NCBI RefSeq assembly: GCF_023283895.1
Contig: NZ_JAKILB010000006.1
Location: 62,001 to 126,000 of the forward strand
From: Shewanella pneumatophori
GTDB lineage: Bacteria; Pseudomonadota; Gammaproteobacteria; Enterobacterales; Shewanellaceae
Direction of reading: 5' to 3'
Length of the DNA: 64,000 nucleotides
The notes beneath the pieces were generated by a model. The model saw nothing but the letters and a program-made list of their open reading frames with translations. It was not told the origin of the DNA and made no database searches. Each line of letters begins with the position of its first letter. Position 1 is the stretch's first letter. A program made the translations under genes and the position numbers. Below, in pieces: positions 1 through 9,702 of the stretch.

Positions 1-674
1 ACAGTAGTAAAGGCTTAATCGATGTAGTTGCACCGGGCACCTTGTTAATTGATTGCTCAACGATTGATGCCGATAGTGCCCGTTTTGTAGCAAAGCATGC
101 CGCCGATAAAGGCCTAGAGTTTATTGATGCGCCAGTATCGGGCGGTACTGCTGGCGCTGCTGCTGGAACGTTAACTTTTATTTGTGGTGGTAGTGATAAC
201 GCATTTGAACAAGCTCAAGGCGCACTTAATGCCATGGGAGGCAATATCTTCCATGCTGGTGGTCCGGGTGCTGGGCAAGTCGCTAAAATATGTAATAATA
301 TGCTGCTGTCGGTATTAATGGTTGCCACATCTGAGTCATTACAGATGGGTATCGATCACGGGCTCGACCCGAAAGTGCTGTCTGATATTATGAAAGTCAG
401 CAGCGGTGGCAATTGGACGTTAGATAAATATAATCCCTGTCCAGATGTGATGGAGTCAGTGCCTTCATCAAACGATTACCAAGGTGGCTTTATGGTCGAC
501 TTGATGGTGAAGGATTTAGGTTTGTCGCAAGAAGCGGCATTATTATCTAACTCGAGTACACCGATGGGCGCGTTGGCGCGTAGTCTTTATGTTAATCATG
601 CTAAGCAAGGTAATGGTAAGCGTGATTTTTCAAGTATTTTTGAGCAATTTGCTAATTCAGAACAGAATAAATAA
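1..674 (+). CDS. mmsB: 3-hydroxyisobutyrate dehydrogenase, 5'-truncated by window edge
   Basis: Oxidises 3-hydroxyisobutyrate to methylmalonate semialdehyde with NAD+ in valine breakdown. The reading frame is open from base 3 with no start, so the N-terminal Rossmann part lies outside the window. What remains shows the family substrate-binding stretch DAPVSGGTAGA and the helix carrying the catalytic lysine (GQVAKICNN), then the all-alpha C-terminal domain. The next gene starts 11 bases downstream on the same strand, so the two are probably one operon. In Shewanella this pair ends a branched-chain amino-acid catabolic cluster (established knowledge). The family call is firm; only the 5' end is missing. 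Confidence 0.93.
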   Translation, partial: SSKGLIDVVAPGTLLIDCSTIDADSARFVAKHAADKGLEFIDAPVSGGTAGAAAGTLTFICGGSDNAFEQAQGALNAMGGNIFHAGGPGAGQVAKICNNMLLSVLMVATSESLQMGIDHGLDPKVLSDIMKVSSGGNWTLDKYNPCPDVMESVPSSNDYQGGFMVDLMVKDLGLSQEAALLSNSSTPMGALARSLYVNHAKQGNGKRDFSSIFEQFANSEQNK

Positions 675-685
675 AGGGTGATCCA

Positions 686-1444
686 ATGGATTTAAAAGAT
701 AAGGTTGTTGTTATTACTGGCGGTGCTGGTGGGCTAGGTTACGCGATGGCGGAAAATTTAGCAGCTGCAGGGGCTAAGTTAGCACTTATCGACGTTGACC
801 AAGAGAAGTTGGAAAAAGCCTGTGCAAACATTGGTGCAACTACCGAAGTACAAGGTTACGCGGTTGATATTACTGATGAAGAAGATGTATTTGCTACCTT
901 CCAATATATTAAAGAAGATTTTGGTCAGGTGAATGTGTTGGTAAACAACGCAGGTATTTTACGCGATGGTTTATTGCTTAAAGCCAAAGAAGGCCAAGTG
1001 TATGACCGTATGTCATTCGATCAATTCCAGTCAGTAATCAATGTTAACTTAACCGGTTCGTTCCTGTGTGGTCGTGAAGCGGCTGCCGCTATGATTGAAA
1101 CTGGCCAGCAAGGCGTAATTATCAATATTTCGAGTCTTGCTAAAGCCGGTAACATGGGTCAGTCAAACTACGCAGCGTCTAAAGCGGGCGTGGCAGCAAT
1201 GAGTGTCGGTTGGGCCAAAGAGCTTGCTCGCTATAACATTCGTAGCGCAGCAGTTGCACCGGGCGTAATTGAAACAGAAATGACTGCCGCAATGAAGCCA
1301 GAAGCGCTTGAGCGTTTAGAAAAAATGGTACCAGTAGGACGTTTAGGCCAAGCTGAAGAGATTGCTTCGACTGTACGTTTTATCATTGAAAATGACTATG
1401 TTAACGGCCGCGTATTTGAAATTGACGGCGGTATTCGCTTGTAA
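686..1444 (+). CDS. SDR-family oxidoreductase (FabG/3-hydroxyacyl-CoA dehydrogenase-like)
   Basis: A 252-residue classical short-chain dehydrogenase/reductase. Visible motifs are the cofactor loop TGGAGGLG near residue 11, NNAG near 87, the catalytic serine in INISS, and the YAASK active-site Tyr/Lys pair. The C-terminus ends with the usual EIDGG segment. It follows mmsB by 11 bases with an AGGGTG ribosome-binding region, so it is probably translated from the same mRNA. Position suggests a role in valine/isoleucine or acyl-CoA breakdown, such as a hydroxyacyl-CoA dehydrogenase; this is inferred from context, and FabG-type acyl-carrier reductase activity cannot be excluded. A strong terminator follows. 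Confidence 0.9.
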   Translation: MDLKDKVVVITGGAGGLGYAMAENLAAAGAKLALIDVDQEKLEKACANIGATTEVQGYAVDITDEEDVFATFQYIKEDFGQVNVLVNNAGILRDGLLLKAKEGQVYDRMSFDQFQSVINVNLTGSFLCGREAAAAMIETGQQGVIINISSLAKAGNMGQSNYAASKAGVAAMSVGWAKELARYNIRSAAVAPGVIETEMTAAMKPEALERLEKMVPVGRLGQAEEIASTVRFIIENDYVNGRVFEIDGGIRL

Positions 1445-1470
1445 GCTTTAACACAGTTGTATTGTTAAAA

Positions 1471-1492
1471 ACGGGCAATCGCCCGTTTTTTT
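1471..1492 (+). terminator. Rho-independent terminator after mmsB-SDR
   Basis: Stem ACGGGC / GCCCGT with loop AATC is followed by a run of seven T. It ends the mmsB-SDR transcript. Confidence 0.9.
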
Positions 1493-1571
1493 ATGGCTGA
1501 TAGCCAGAGTTTGAATATCGACCAAGCTATGGGTCATAATAGTATGATTGTTAAAGGAGTATGGAAGCGAA

Positions 1572-1802
1572 ATGGATAAGCTTGAAAGAGCGACAAAAAT
1601 AATGATGTTGGTTGTGGGCTGTGTCGGTCTGGTAGTGATCTATTTCGGTTTTTTCTATCTAATGTTTACAGGCAGAAGTACTGCGGCAATTCCTTGGTAT
1701 ATTTTACTTTCGCCTTGGGTTTGCATCTACTTTGGCCTAAGTCGACATAAGCAGATTGGTGTGATCCATTGGTTTGTTAATAAGTGGCGCCGTAAGCCTT
1801 AG
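1572..1802 (+). CDS. small two-helix membrane protein, unknown function
   Basis: A 76-residue protein with two hydrophobic segments (about residues 11-33 and 38-55) and a basic tail ending WRRKP, consistent with an inner-membrane protein with cytoplasmic ends. I chose the ATG at 1572; AAGGAG at 1554-1559 and GGAAG just upstream both suit translation here. A longer TTG-initiated version would place the ribosome site inside the gene. No family recognised. It lies between the mmsB operon terminator and the S9-like lipoprotein gene, which starts 68 bases downstream and could share its transcript. Confidence 0.6.
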   Translation: MDKLERATKIMMLVVGCVGLVVIYFGFFYLMFTGRSTAAIPWYILLSPWVCIYFGLSRHKQIGVIHWFVNKWRRKP

Positions 1803-1870
1803 TCGTGATAATCGTGATAATACTGCCAACAAAATAACACCGCTTTTTAGGGTTGAACCTTAGGTAAAGA

Positions 1871-3904
1871 ATGAGACTGATAATAACGACATTGCTGGCT
1901 TTGATTAGCCAGTTTCTGCTAACAGGCTGTGACAATGCTGCTAAAGTGACAGATCTTGAACCTGCAACACCACAGGTTGCTGGTGCTTATGTGGCAGAGT
2001 ATGGCAGTTGGGCTTCACCTGTGACGCCTGAAGATGTTTATGATCTAGCGGATGATATCAGCGATGTTCGTGCTACAACTCAAGGTATTTATTTTGTCCA
2101 AAGTAATGCCAATAACGAGGGCAAGAAAGGCGTATATCGGTTTGATATTGACGGTGGTGTAACCAAAGTTGTGTCATCAAACTTTAATATTCGTAGTCGC
2201 GTGCACGAATATGGCGGCGCCCCTTACGCTGCAATCGGCAATAGTTTGTTTGCCACCAAATTCTCAGATCAAATTCTTTATCGTATTGCGCCTAACCAAG
2301 CGCCATTTGCGCTAACGCCCAATGGAACTCGCCATGCTGGTTGTATCTCTAACCCTAAAGCGTCGCGACTTATTTGTGTACGCGAAGATCATCGCGGTAA
2401 AGGTGAACCCGTTCATAGCCTAGTAGGCATAAACTTAAGTTATGCCGATGAAGGGGAAACCTTAGCTAGCGGCGCCGACTTTTATAGTATGCCGGTGTTG
2501 TCACCCGATCAGAGTCAGCTTGCTTGGATTGCATGGAACCATCCAAATATGCCGTGGGATCAAACAGAACTTTGGCTGGCAGATCTTGATGCTAAAGGCG
2601 TTATCCAAAATCCACGTAAGATAGAAACTCAACAAAAAGGCTCAATCACTCAACCATTATTTAGCCCTACAGGACAGCTTTACTTTATTGCGGACTTTAA
2701 TAATTGGTGGAATATCTACCGCCTCGATCCGCAATTAATCCCTGAAATTGTGCTGGAAAAGCAAGCTGACTTTGCAGACGCTGACTGGCAAGTCGGCAAA
2801 TATAATTATGCTTTTGAAAATGAGCATAGAATGGTCGCCAGTTATAATCACGATGGCTTAGCACAGCTAATACGCATTGATACTCATAGTGGCGTGACCG
2901 AACCTATTGCGGTTGATTTTGCTGAAATAAATTATGTCACTCAAAATGGTAACGATGTGCTGTTTGTGGGAGCCAAAGAAACGCCAGAAAAGGGCATTTA
3001 TAAAATCCAAGGCCGCGCAGCCCAGTTAATTTATGCGCCAAACCTGTCGGTAATGGATCCTAATTTTATTTCTCGCCCTCAAAGCTTAAGCTACCGAACC
3101 GGTAATGATGAGACTGCTCATGGTTATCTTTATCCACCTAAGAACCCTAATTATACTGGCCCAACTAATAAAGAGCCGCCATTAGTGCTGATGATGCATC
3201 CAGGGCCTACCGCAAAAGCGAGTCGGGCCTTTAGGCGGGATATTCAGTATTGGACTAGCCGTGGTTTTGCCGTCTTTGATGTCAATTATCGTGGCAGTAC
3301 CGGTTTTGGCCGAGACTACCGTAATAGCTTATATGGTAATTGGGGCAAGTCTGATGTTGAAGATGCCGTACGTGCTGCAGGTTTTCTTGTAAACCGCGGC
3401 GATGTTGATGGCCGACAATTGGCGATTAGAGGTAATCGTGCTGGTGGCTTTACTGCATTATCAGCCGTTGCGAATTACAGTACGTTTGGCGCTGGCGTGA
3501 GTTACTCAGGGATCAGCGATATGGAAGAGTTTAAACGTCACTCCCATAAATTTGAATCGCACTATTTATTACGTTTGCTCGGTAGTGTTGAAAACTACCG
3601 CGAACGTTCAGCAATGGCCAACTTAAAAGGGGTTAATGAGCCATTGTTATTAATTCAAGGGGTCAATGATTCACTGATCCCAGCAGAGCAGTCATTGATC
3701 ATTTATGAAGCGGTCAAACGAAAAGGAGTGCCAGTAACCTACCTAGCCTTTAGCGATGACGCGGCTAATCGTGTGTCACCTGAAAGCAAAAAACAGGCGC
3801 TTGAAGCTGAGCTGTCGTTTTATGGGCAAATATTTGGCTTTACGCCTGCTGGTAGTCTGCCAGCTTTAGCGATTGAAAATATAGAGCACTTACGCAGGCG
3901 TTAA
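1871..3904 (+). CDS. S9-family prolyl oligopeptidase-like lipoprotein, catalytic Ser and His lost
   Basis: A 677-residue protein with a lipoprotein signal (lipobox LTGC near residues 17-20), a middle beta-propeller-like half, and a C-terminal alpha/beta-hydrolase half typical of dipeptidyl/acylaminoacyl peptidases. The nucleophile elbow, normally G-G-S-A-G-G, reads G-N-R-A-G-G, so Arg replaces the catalytic Ser at about residue 523. The Asp survives in GVNDSLIP (about residue 600). Where relatives have E-G-H-G-F the sequence reads D-A-A-N-R, so the catalytic His (about residue 632) is also gone. The reading frame is intact over full length, so this is probably a retained pseudoenzyme, perhaps a peptide- or cell-wall-binding lipoprotein. 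That role is inference. Confidence 0.88.
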   Translation: MRLIITTLLALISQFLLTGCDNAAKVTDLEPATPQVAGAYVAEYGSWASPVTPEDVYDLADDISDVRATTQGIYFVQSNANNEGKKGVYRFDIDGGVTKVVSSNFNIRSRVHEYGGAPYAAIGNSLFATKFSDQILYRIAPNQAPFALTPNGTRHAGCISNPKASRLICVREDHRGKGEPVHSLVGINLSYADEGETLASGADFYSMPVLSPDQSQLAWIAWNHPNMPWDQTELWLADLDAKGVIQNPRKIETQQKGSITQPLFSPTGQLYFIADFNNWWNIYRLDPQLIPEIVLEKQADFADADWQVGKYNYAFENEHRMVASYNHDGLAQLIRIDTHSGVTEPIAVDFAEINYVTQNGNDVLFVGAKETPEKGIYKIQGRAAQLIYAPNLSVMDPNFISRPQSLSYRTGNDETAHGYLYPPKNPNYTGPTNKEPPLVLMMHPGPTAKASRAFRRDIQYWTSRGFAVFDVNYRGSTGFGRDYRNSLYGNWGKSDVEDAVRAAGFLVNRGDVDGRQLAIRGNRAGGFTALSAVANYSTFGAGVSYSGISDMEEFKRHSHKFESHYLLRLLGSVENYRERSAMANLKGVNEPLLLIQGVNDSLIPAEQSLIIYEAVKRKGVPVTYLAFSDDAANRVSPESKKQALEAELSFYGQIFGFTPAGSLPALAIENIEHLRRR

Positions 3905-3932
3905 GCTTGCACCAGCTGTATAATGCTTGGGA

Positions 3933-4334
3933 TCAGCACTTTTTACATGCGTGTTTGCTAAGGCCAGTTAAAATCGCGCAATCAGGTTGATTGCCGCCTT
4001 GGCAGCCGTGGATTAACGTCGCTAATTGTGCTTTTAGCTCTGTTAACTGGCTAATGCGAGTTTCAATATCCTGTAAATGATGCTCTGCCAAGGCTTTTAC
4101 ATCCGCGGCATTACGAGCGGTATTATTTTGCAGCTCAAGTAGCGCCTTACTATCATCTAAAGTAAATCCTAAGGCGCGGCAATGTTGAATAAACTCTAAT
4201 GATTCAACCGACTTTTGATTGTATTCACGATAACCATTATCACCACGTTGGCCGACCACTAAACCAATATCATGGTAGTAACGAATACTCTTAACTGACA
4301 GCCCTGTTAGTTTAGCCACTTCGCCAATCTTCAT
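3933..4334 (-). CDS. cueR: MerR-family copper-responsive activator (CueR-like)
   Basis: A 133-residue transcription factor with an N-terminal MerR winged helix (MKIGEVAKLTGLSVKSIRYY), a coiled-coil dimerisation helix, and a C-terminal metal loop with C-x7-C (CQGGNQPDC), the spacing of Cu(I)/Ag(I)/Au(I) sensors of the CueR type. The tail adds HACKKC, two extra cysteines that could also bind metal. I chose the ATG at 4334 because an AGGA ribosome site precedes it and the MerR domain begins there. It is divergent from copA, and the intergenic region holds a promoter of MerR architecture. It should bend that promoter into activity when copper binds. Confidence 0.9.
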   Translation of the reverse strand: MKIGEVAKLTGLSVKSIRYYHDIGLVVGQRGDNGYREYNQKSVESLEFIQHCRALGFTLDDSKALLELQNNTARNAADVKALAEHHLQDIETRISQLTELKAQLATLIHGCQGGNQPDCAILTGLSKHACKKC

Positions 4335-4365
4335 CACACTTTCCTCAAACAATTCTAATTACAGT

Positions 4366-4396
4366 TTGACTCTCCCCTTATGGGAGACATTAGCAT
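4366..4396 (+). promoter_or_regulatory. MerR/CueR-type promoter of copA (19-bp spacer with dyad)
   Basis: A -35 TTGACT (4366-4371) and a -10 TAGCAT (4391-4396) are separated by exactly 19 bp. Inside the spacer is the dyad CTCCC-CTTAT-GGGAG (4372-4386). Over-long spacers with a central dyad are the hallmark of MerR-activated promoters, and this one points at copA. Confidence 0.85.
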
Positions 4397-4515
4397 AAAT
4401 CTATCTTATACCAGGTTAAAGCCTTTTATATCTCAACTCGGATGCTTGCTACCTCAAACAACATCAGTTGTAAGCTTCTAGCTGGATATAAAACCCATCA
4501 TTTAAGGAAAATCTA

Positions 4516-6807
4516 ATGGCTAATTGCAATCTGTATGTACCTAAAATGGGCTGCGCCAGTTGCGTGGCAAAGATTGAGAAAGCATTTGGTCAATCTGCTA
4601 AATCGGTATCGGCCACAGTCAATCTTGCCGACAAGTTAGTGTTGGTGTCGGGTAATATTGCTAGCGACACCGCACTTGAGATCATTAAAAGCGTCGGCTT
4701 TGATGCTGAATTAGTGATTGACGCTAAAGTCGCTGCTGAGCAAAAAGCAGCGGATGAAGCTAAAGAATATCGGCTGCGAATGATACAAGCGGCGGTTGGT
4801 TTGGGCCTTGGCGTGCCTTTAATGCTTTGGGGCTTGCTTGGCGGTGAGATGATGGTCAATAACCAAGCGCAGCAATGGGCGTGGGGCGCTGTTGGTGTGC
4901 TGACTCTGCTAGTTATGCTGCTAACGGGCCGCCATTTTTACCAAGGTATGTGGCGCGCAATTAAAGCGAAAAGCGCCAACATGGATACCTTAATTGCCCT
5001 CGGCACAAGTGCCGCATGGATATACTCTATGATGGTGGTTGTGGCGCCAAACTGGTTCCCAGCGGATACCCGCCATGTGTATTTTGAAGCCAGCGTAATG
5101 ATTTTGGGGTTAATTAACTTAGGCCATGGATTAGAGCTGCGCGCCCGCGGTAAAACCAGCGAAGCGGTACAAGCGTTACTCGGCCTGCAAGCAAGCACTG
5201 CGATTCGTATTACCGATAATGGTGATGAGCAAGTCTCAATTGAGCAGCTGCAGCTTGGCGACAGATTACGCTTACGTCCGGGGGATAAAGTTGCGCTCGA
5301 TGGTGAAGTTGAAAGCGGTCAGAGCTTGATTAATGAATCGATGTTAACTGGAGAGCCTATCCCTGTTGCTAAAACGCAAGGTGATAAAGTCAATGCGGGT
5401 ACAGTTAATGCAAATGGTAGCTTGATTTATAAGGTAACAGCCAAAGCAACCGACACTAAGTTAGCCAAAATCATTGAGTTGGTGCAGCAGGCACAGATTT
5501 CAAAAATGCCGATAGGGCGCTTAACCGATAAAATCTCTGCTTACTTTGTACCGGTTGTGGTGATGATTGCGATTATTAGCTCGTTAGTCTGGTATAGCTT
5601 TGGTCCACAACCTGCACTATCACACGCATTAGTCGTGCTAACCAGTGTGCTTATTATTGCTTGCCCTTGTGCACTGGGTTTAGCAACGCCGATGTCGATT
5701 ATGGTGTCGGTTGGCCGCGCAGCGCAGTTAGGCGTGTTAGTGCGTAATGGCGAGGCGCTGCAAACTGCCAGCAAAGTCACTACTGTAGTGCTTGATAAAA
5801 CCGGCACAGTGACCCAAGGTGCACCAGAGCTGACCGATATTATGATGTTAGGTGACTGGATGTTAGGCGATCAGATGTTAGATGATTCGCTTTTAAACGA
5901 GTCTGTATCAGTGAATAAGAACCAATCGGATCAGCATGCGTTGTTGAGAAATGTCGCCTCGTTGGAGCAACACTCAGAGCATCCGCTAGCAAGCGCAATT
6001 ATCAGTAAAGCCAAAGCAGATGGCCTAGTATTGGTTGAGCCGGAGCACTTTACTAATTACCAAGGCAAGGGCATTAGCGGCCAAGTTAATGATCAGCAAT
6101 ACAGCGTAGGTAATGTCAGCTTAATGCAGCAATTGCAAATCACAGCAGCGGAAAATTGTGAGCTGCTAAGTAAGGAGTTTGCAGGCCAAGCCAAAACGCC
6201 AATATTTGTCGCAGTCGATAAGCAGTTGGTAGCAATAATGGCGATTGCAGATCCTATTAAAACCGATGCGCTAGAGGCGATTAGCGCCATGAAGGCCAAG
6301 GGTTTAAAAGTGGTGATGCTCACTGGTGATAACCAAATTACCGCTAATGCTGTGGCGCAAAAAGTGGGCATCGAGACAGTTATTGCCAATGTATTACCAG
6401 AACAAAAGCAAGCTAAAGTGCTTGAGTTACAACAAGCTGGTGAAGTGGTGGCTATGGTGGGCGATGGTATTAATGATGCGCCAGCGCTAGTGAGTGCTGA
6501 TGTCGGCTTTGCTATGGGCTCAGGAACAGATATAGCCATTGAAAGCGCCGACTTTACCTTGTTATCAAGTCGGCTGATGGTGATAAATGACAGCCTAGCA
6601 CTAGCAAAAGCCAGCATGAGTAACATCAAGCAAAACCTATTTGGTGCGTTTATCTACAATAGTTTAGGGATCCCGGTAGCGGCAGGCTTATTGTTCCCAT
6701 TTACAGGGATGCTTTTAAGCCCAGTTGTTGCGGGCGCAGCGATGGCGTTATCGTCACTTACCGTGGTGAGTAACGCGAATAGACTTCGCAGAATTAAACT
6801 GAATTAG
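4516..6807 (+). CDS. copA: Cu(I)-exporting P1B-type ATPase
   Basis: A 763-residue inner-membrane pump that exports Cu+ from the cytoplasm using ATP. One N-terminal heavy-metal-binding domain carries GCASC (residues 12-16). Next come membrane segments, the actuator-domain TGEP (about 277), the transmembrane metal site CPC (about 382-384), the phosphorylation motif DKTGT (about 426), SEHP in the nucleotide-binding domain, and GDGINDAP (about 648). A short stretch after the DKTGT motif (about residues 437-475), rich in M, L and D, looks like a local insertion. ATG at 4516 follows TTTAAGGA. It is divergent from cueR and should be induced by copper through the promoter at 4366. Confidence 0.95.
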   Translation: MANCNLYVPKMGCASCVAKIEKAFGQSAKSVSATVNLADKLVLVSGNIASDTALEIIKSVGFDAELVIDAKVAAEQKAADEAKEYRLRMIQAAVGLGLGVPLMLWGLLGGEMMVNNQAQQWAWGAVGVLTLLVMLLTGRHFYQGMWRAIKAKSANMDTLIALGTSAAWIYSMMVVVAPNWFPADTRHVYFEASVMILGLINLGHGLELRARGKTSEAVQALLGLQASTAIRITDNGDEQVSIEQLQLGDRLRLRPGDKVALDGEVESGQSLINESMLTGEPIPVAKTQGDKVNAGTVNANGSLIYKVTAKATDTKLAKIIELVQQAQISKMPIGRLTDKISAYFVPVVVMIAIISSLVWYSFGPQPALSHALVVLTSVLIIACPCALGLATPMSIMVSVGRAAQLGVLVRNGEALQTASKVTTVVLDKTGTVTQGAPELTDIMMLGDWMLGDQMLDDSLLNESVSVNKNQSDQHALLRNVASLEQHSEHPLASAIISKAKADGLVLVEPEHFTNYQGKGISGQVNDQQYSVGNVSLMQQLQITAAENCELLSKEFAGQAKTPIFVAVDKQLVAIMAIADPIKTDALEAISAMKAKGLKVVMLTGDNQITANAVAQKVGIETVIANVLPEQKQAKVLELQQAGEVVAMVGDGINDAPALVSADVGFAMGSGTDIAIESADFTLLSSRLMVINDSLALAKASMSNIKQNLFGAFIYNSLGIPVAAGLLFPFTGMLLSPVVAGAAMALSSLTVVSNANRLRRIKLN

Positions 6808-6925
6808 CTAGTAGATCTAGGCCTAAGCAAGCGATAACTGCTAGCTGAGTATGCTAATAGTGATTTAAGCCGTTAGCATGCTCAGGATAATTCACTAAAA
6901 TGTCATTTAAGTCCCCCATTGGCAG

Positions 6926-6953
6926 TTGATAAATTAGGCTAAAATGCTATAGT
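6926..6953 (+). promoter_or_regulatory. putative sigma-70 promoter of ybiT
   Basis: TTGATA (6926-6931), a 16-bp spacer and TATAGT (6948-6953) lie about 150 bases before the ybiT start. The leader holds a small CGACC-AGTA-GGTCG hairpin near 6999-7012. Confidence 0.55.
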
Positions 6954-7099
6954 ATCGCGCTTAATTTTACGGGCTTGATGCTAAGCAGCGTCAACCTTCG
7001 ACCAGTAGGTCGGTGTCGAGTCAATCTTGCTACCGAGTTACTGGTTTTTGTTTTATCTATGATGACGTTAATCATATAACCAAAAGCGGAATTGTCACT

Positions 7100-8692
7100 T
7101 TGATTACTACAGCTAATATCACCATGCAGTTTGGCGCTAAGCCACTGTTTGAAAACATCTCAATTAAGTTTGGCGGCGGAAACAGATACGGTCTGATCGG
7201 TGCCAACGGTTGTGGTAAATCAACCTTCATGAAAATCCTTGCTGGTGATTTAGAGCCTACTGCCGGTAACGTTTCATTAGACGTAAACGAGCGTTTAGGT
7301 AAGTTGAGCCAGAACCAATTTGGTTACGAAGAATACAGTGTTGTAGATACTGTAATTATGGGCCACGCTGAGCTTTGGAAAGTAAAGCAAGAACGTGACC
7401 GTATCTACTCATTACCAGAAATGTCTGAAGAAGACGGTATTAAGGTTGCTGATCTTGAAATGGAATTCGCTGAGATGGACGGTTATACCGCTGAATCTCG
7501 CGCTGGCGAATTACTAATGGGCGTAGGTATCGGTGTTGAGCAGCACTTTGGCCTAATGAGTGAAATCGCACCTGGCTTTAAGCTGCGTGTTCTTTTGGCT
7601 CAGGCATTGTTCTCAGATCCAGACGTACTGTTGCTTGACGAACCAACCAACAACTTGGACATCGACACCATTCGTTGGTTACAAGAGATGCTGAACCAAC
7701 GTAACAGCACCATGATTATCATCTCGCACGATAGATATTTCTTGAACTCTGTTTGTACTCACATGGCTGACTTGGATTACGGTGAACTACGAGTATTCCC
7801 AGGTAACTACGATGAGTACATGATGGCAGCACAGCAAGCGCGTGAGCGTTTAATGTCTGACAACGCTAAGAAGAAAGCACAAATTGCTGAGCTTCAAGGC
7901 TTCGTTGCACGTTTCTCTGCTAACGCTTCTAAAGCTAAGCAAGCAACGTCACGTGCTAAGCTAATCGACAAGATCAAGCTTGATGAAGTTAAAGCATCTA
8001 GCCGTGTTAACCCATTCATCCGTTTCGAACAAGAAAAGAAATTGTTCCGTAACGCGTTAGTGGTAGAAGATTTAGCAAAAGGTTTTGATCACAACCTATT
8101 TAAAGATCTGAACATCATTGCTGAAGTTGGTGAGCGTATTGCAATTTTGGGTGATAACGGTGTGGGTAAAACGACACTGCTACGTACCCTAGTACACGAT
8201 ATCCCACAAGACAGCGGTACTATTCAATGGTCTGAAAACTCTGCGATTGGTTACTACGCGCAGGATCACGAGTCAGACTTTGCTAACGACATGACATTGT
8301 TTGAGTGGATGAGCCAGTGGCGCAAACCAGAAGACGACGATCAATCAGTTCGCGGTTACTTAGGCCGTATGCTGTTTGGTTCTGACGACATTAAGAAGTC
8401 AGTAAAAGTACTATCTGGTGGTGAAAAGGGTCGTATGTTGTTTGGTAAGCTCATTATGCAAAAGCCAAACATCCTCTTACTTGATGAACCAACTAACCAC
8501 ATGGATATGGAATCAATCGAGTCATTAAACAACGCACTTGAAATGTACGAAGGTACATTATTGTTCGTCAGTCATGACCGTGCATTCGTATCATCATTAG
8601 CGAACCGTATCCTTGAAATCACACCAAACGGCGTGAATGATTTCAAAGGCACTTACGATGAGTTCCTAGCGAGCAAAGGTATCGAAGGTTAA
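7100..8692 (+). CDS. ybiT: ABC-F family ATPase YbiT
   Basis: A soluble ABC-F protein with two ATP-binding cassettes and no membrane domain; members act on the ribosome. First cassette: Walker [10 protein letters not shown], Walker [14 protein letters not shown]. The linker that follows contains the conserved [11 protein letters not shown] helix. Second cassette: [17 protein letters not shown] signature, [12 protein letters not shown]. Sequence character matches E. coli YbiT throughout. An ORF open from 7013 exists, but the family begins at [11 protein letters not shown], so I use the TTG at 7100. That gives 530 residues, the E. coli length. TTG as start is unusual and the exact start is uncertain. 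A terminator follows. Confidence 0.92.
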   Translation: MITTANITMQFGAKPLFENISIKFGGGNRYGLIGANGCGKSTFMKILAGDLEPTAGNVSLDVNERLGKLSQNQFGYEEYSVVDTVIMGHAELWKVKQERDRIYSLPEMSEEDGIKVADLEMEFAEMDGYTAESRAGELLMGVGIGVEQHFGLMSEIAPGFKLRVLLAQALFSDPDVLLLDEPTNNLDIDTIRWLQEMLNQRNSTMIIISHDRYFLNSVCTHMADLDYGELRVFPGNYDEYMMAAQQARERLMSDNAKKKAQIAELQGFVARFSANASKAKQATSRAKLIDKIKLDEVKASSRVNPFIRFEQEKKLFRNALVVEDLAKGFDHNLFKDLNIIAEVGERIAILGDNGVGKTTLLRTLVHDIPQDSGTIQWSENSAIGYYAQDHESDFANDMTLFEWMSQWRKPEDDDQSVRGYLGRMLFGSDDIKKSVKVLSGGEKGRMLFGKLIMQKPNILLLDEPTNHMDMESIESLNNALEMYEGTLLFVSHDRAFVSSLANRILEITPNGVNDFKGTYDEFLASKGIEG

Positions 8693-8721
8693 TTAACCTT
8701 TTGTAAGTAAACTTATATATT

Positions 8722-8747
8722 AAAAGCCCGAGCAATCGGGCTTTTTT
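8722..8747 (+). terminator. Rho-independent terminator after ybiT
   Basis: AAAAGCCCGA / TCGGGCTTTTTT hairpin with a T run. It marks the left edge of the accessory island. Confidence 0.92.
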
Positions 8748-8770
8748 GTGTCTGGAAGTTGGTTAGTCTT

Positions 8771-9150
8771 GGAATGATGGCTGGTTACATTTTGTGGAGG
8801 GGTTACTAAGCAGAATGCATGAACTTGTAGCTTCATGGCTATCAATTGCCTCCAGCGGGGTATGTGCAGACACTACTGAAACACGTTTCAGATTAGACTT
8901 CGTCTATCAACTAAAATTGTGGCTATGCCACCTATCAGGCTGCACCTGACCAAAGTCGTGGAATTCCATCCCACACCCGGGCAAGGAGGACTGCTCGTCC
9001 TAATCAAGAACATCCTTGTTCAAAAGCCTGCTTGCCGTTCATGGCTCTCGCTCAGAGAGTCCATCGTTATGGACTTCGCCCTTGCATCTACCATGGCGCC
9101 CCAAACGAAGTTGTTTCCCTCGTACTTATTCAAAATAGCCTAACGCTTCC
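8771..9150 (+). repeat. diverged repeat, copy A
   Basis: Begins with GGCTGGTTACATT and contains TATGTGCAGACACTAC (8861-8876) and a CTCTCGCTCAGAGAG palindrome near 9045. It shares these landmarks, in the same order, with copy B (about 9195-9480) and in inverted orientation with copy C (about 12020-12300). Identity is patchy, so these look like old copies of one non-coding element. The open frame at 8919-9143 lacks a ribosome site and is not called. Confidence 0.5.
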
Positions 9151-9194
9151 GATGGGGAGTGGTGTTTCCCGCAATTTTTTTAGCATTGCCATAT

Positions 9195-9480
9195 TTTAAA
9201 CCTTCAAATGAAGGCTGGTTACATTATCTTTGTATCCTTACTATTGGACTAGCCCGTTTGAACTTGTTACTAAGTAGCTATAGAACATTAGCATTGGGCG
9301 CATGTGCAGGCACTTCCGTGACACGCTGAAAGTTCATCCTTGGAGGTTAGGCCATGACGAATAGCGTCCCAGCTAAAGCGCCAGCTCGGCATGCAGCCTT
9401 TCGTTCGATAGTTTGATTATTTCGTTATCTCTTACCAAAACATGGGCGGTCACGGCCGCATCAGCACTTGATAATTGGTG
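9195..9480 (+). repeat. diverged repeat, copy B
   Basis: Opens with AAGGCTGGTTACATT like copy A. It holds CATGTGCAGGCACTTC (9301-9316) and ends near TTTCGTTATCTCTTACCA (9420-9437). The same two landmarks occur inverted in copy C. A GTTAGGC heptamer inside it (9346-9352) matches an integron recombination core. Confidence 0.5.
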
Positions 9481-9702
9481 TTGGAGATTTTGCCATCACT
9501 TGAGAGTAAACAAGCAAGGTATTGAATTTGTAATTATTCAAGGTTAGCCTGTTTAAGTACATAAAATGAGCTTTTTTTAGAAAAATACACTACTGATGAT
9601 GGCGTTTATCTTCATTCCCGATGCCTGAAGGTTTAGCTTTAGCGCTAATACGTGTTTTGAATCCTATACTAAATGAGTATCTAAGTTTCCTTAGGAGATC
9701 TG

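Noticed and set aside
4590..6629. long antisense open frames inside copA
   Set aside because: Shadow frames opposite a clear P-type ATPase, with no ribosome sites or recognisable domains.
8919..9143. 74-codon open frame
   Set aside because: No ribosome site, starts inside repeat copy A, and its codons simply follow the repeat sequence.
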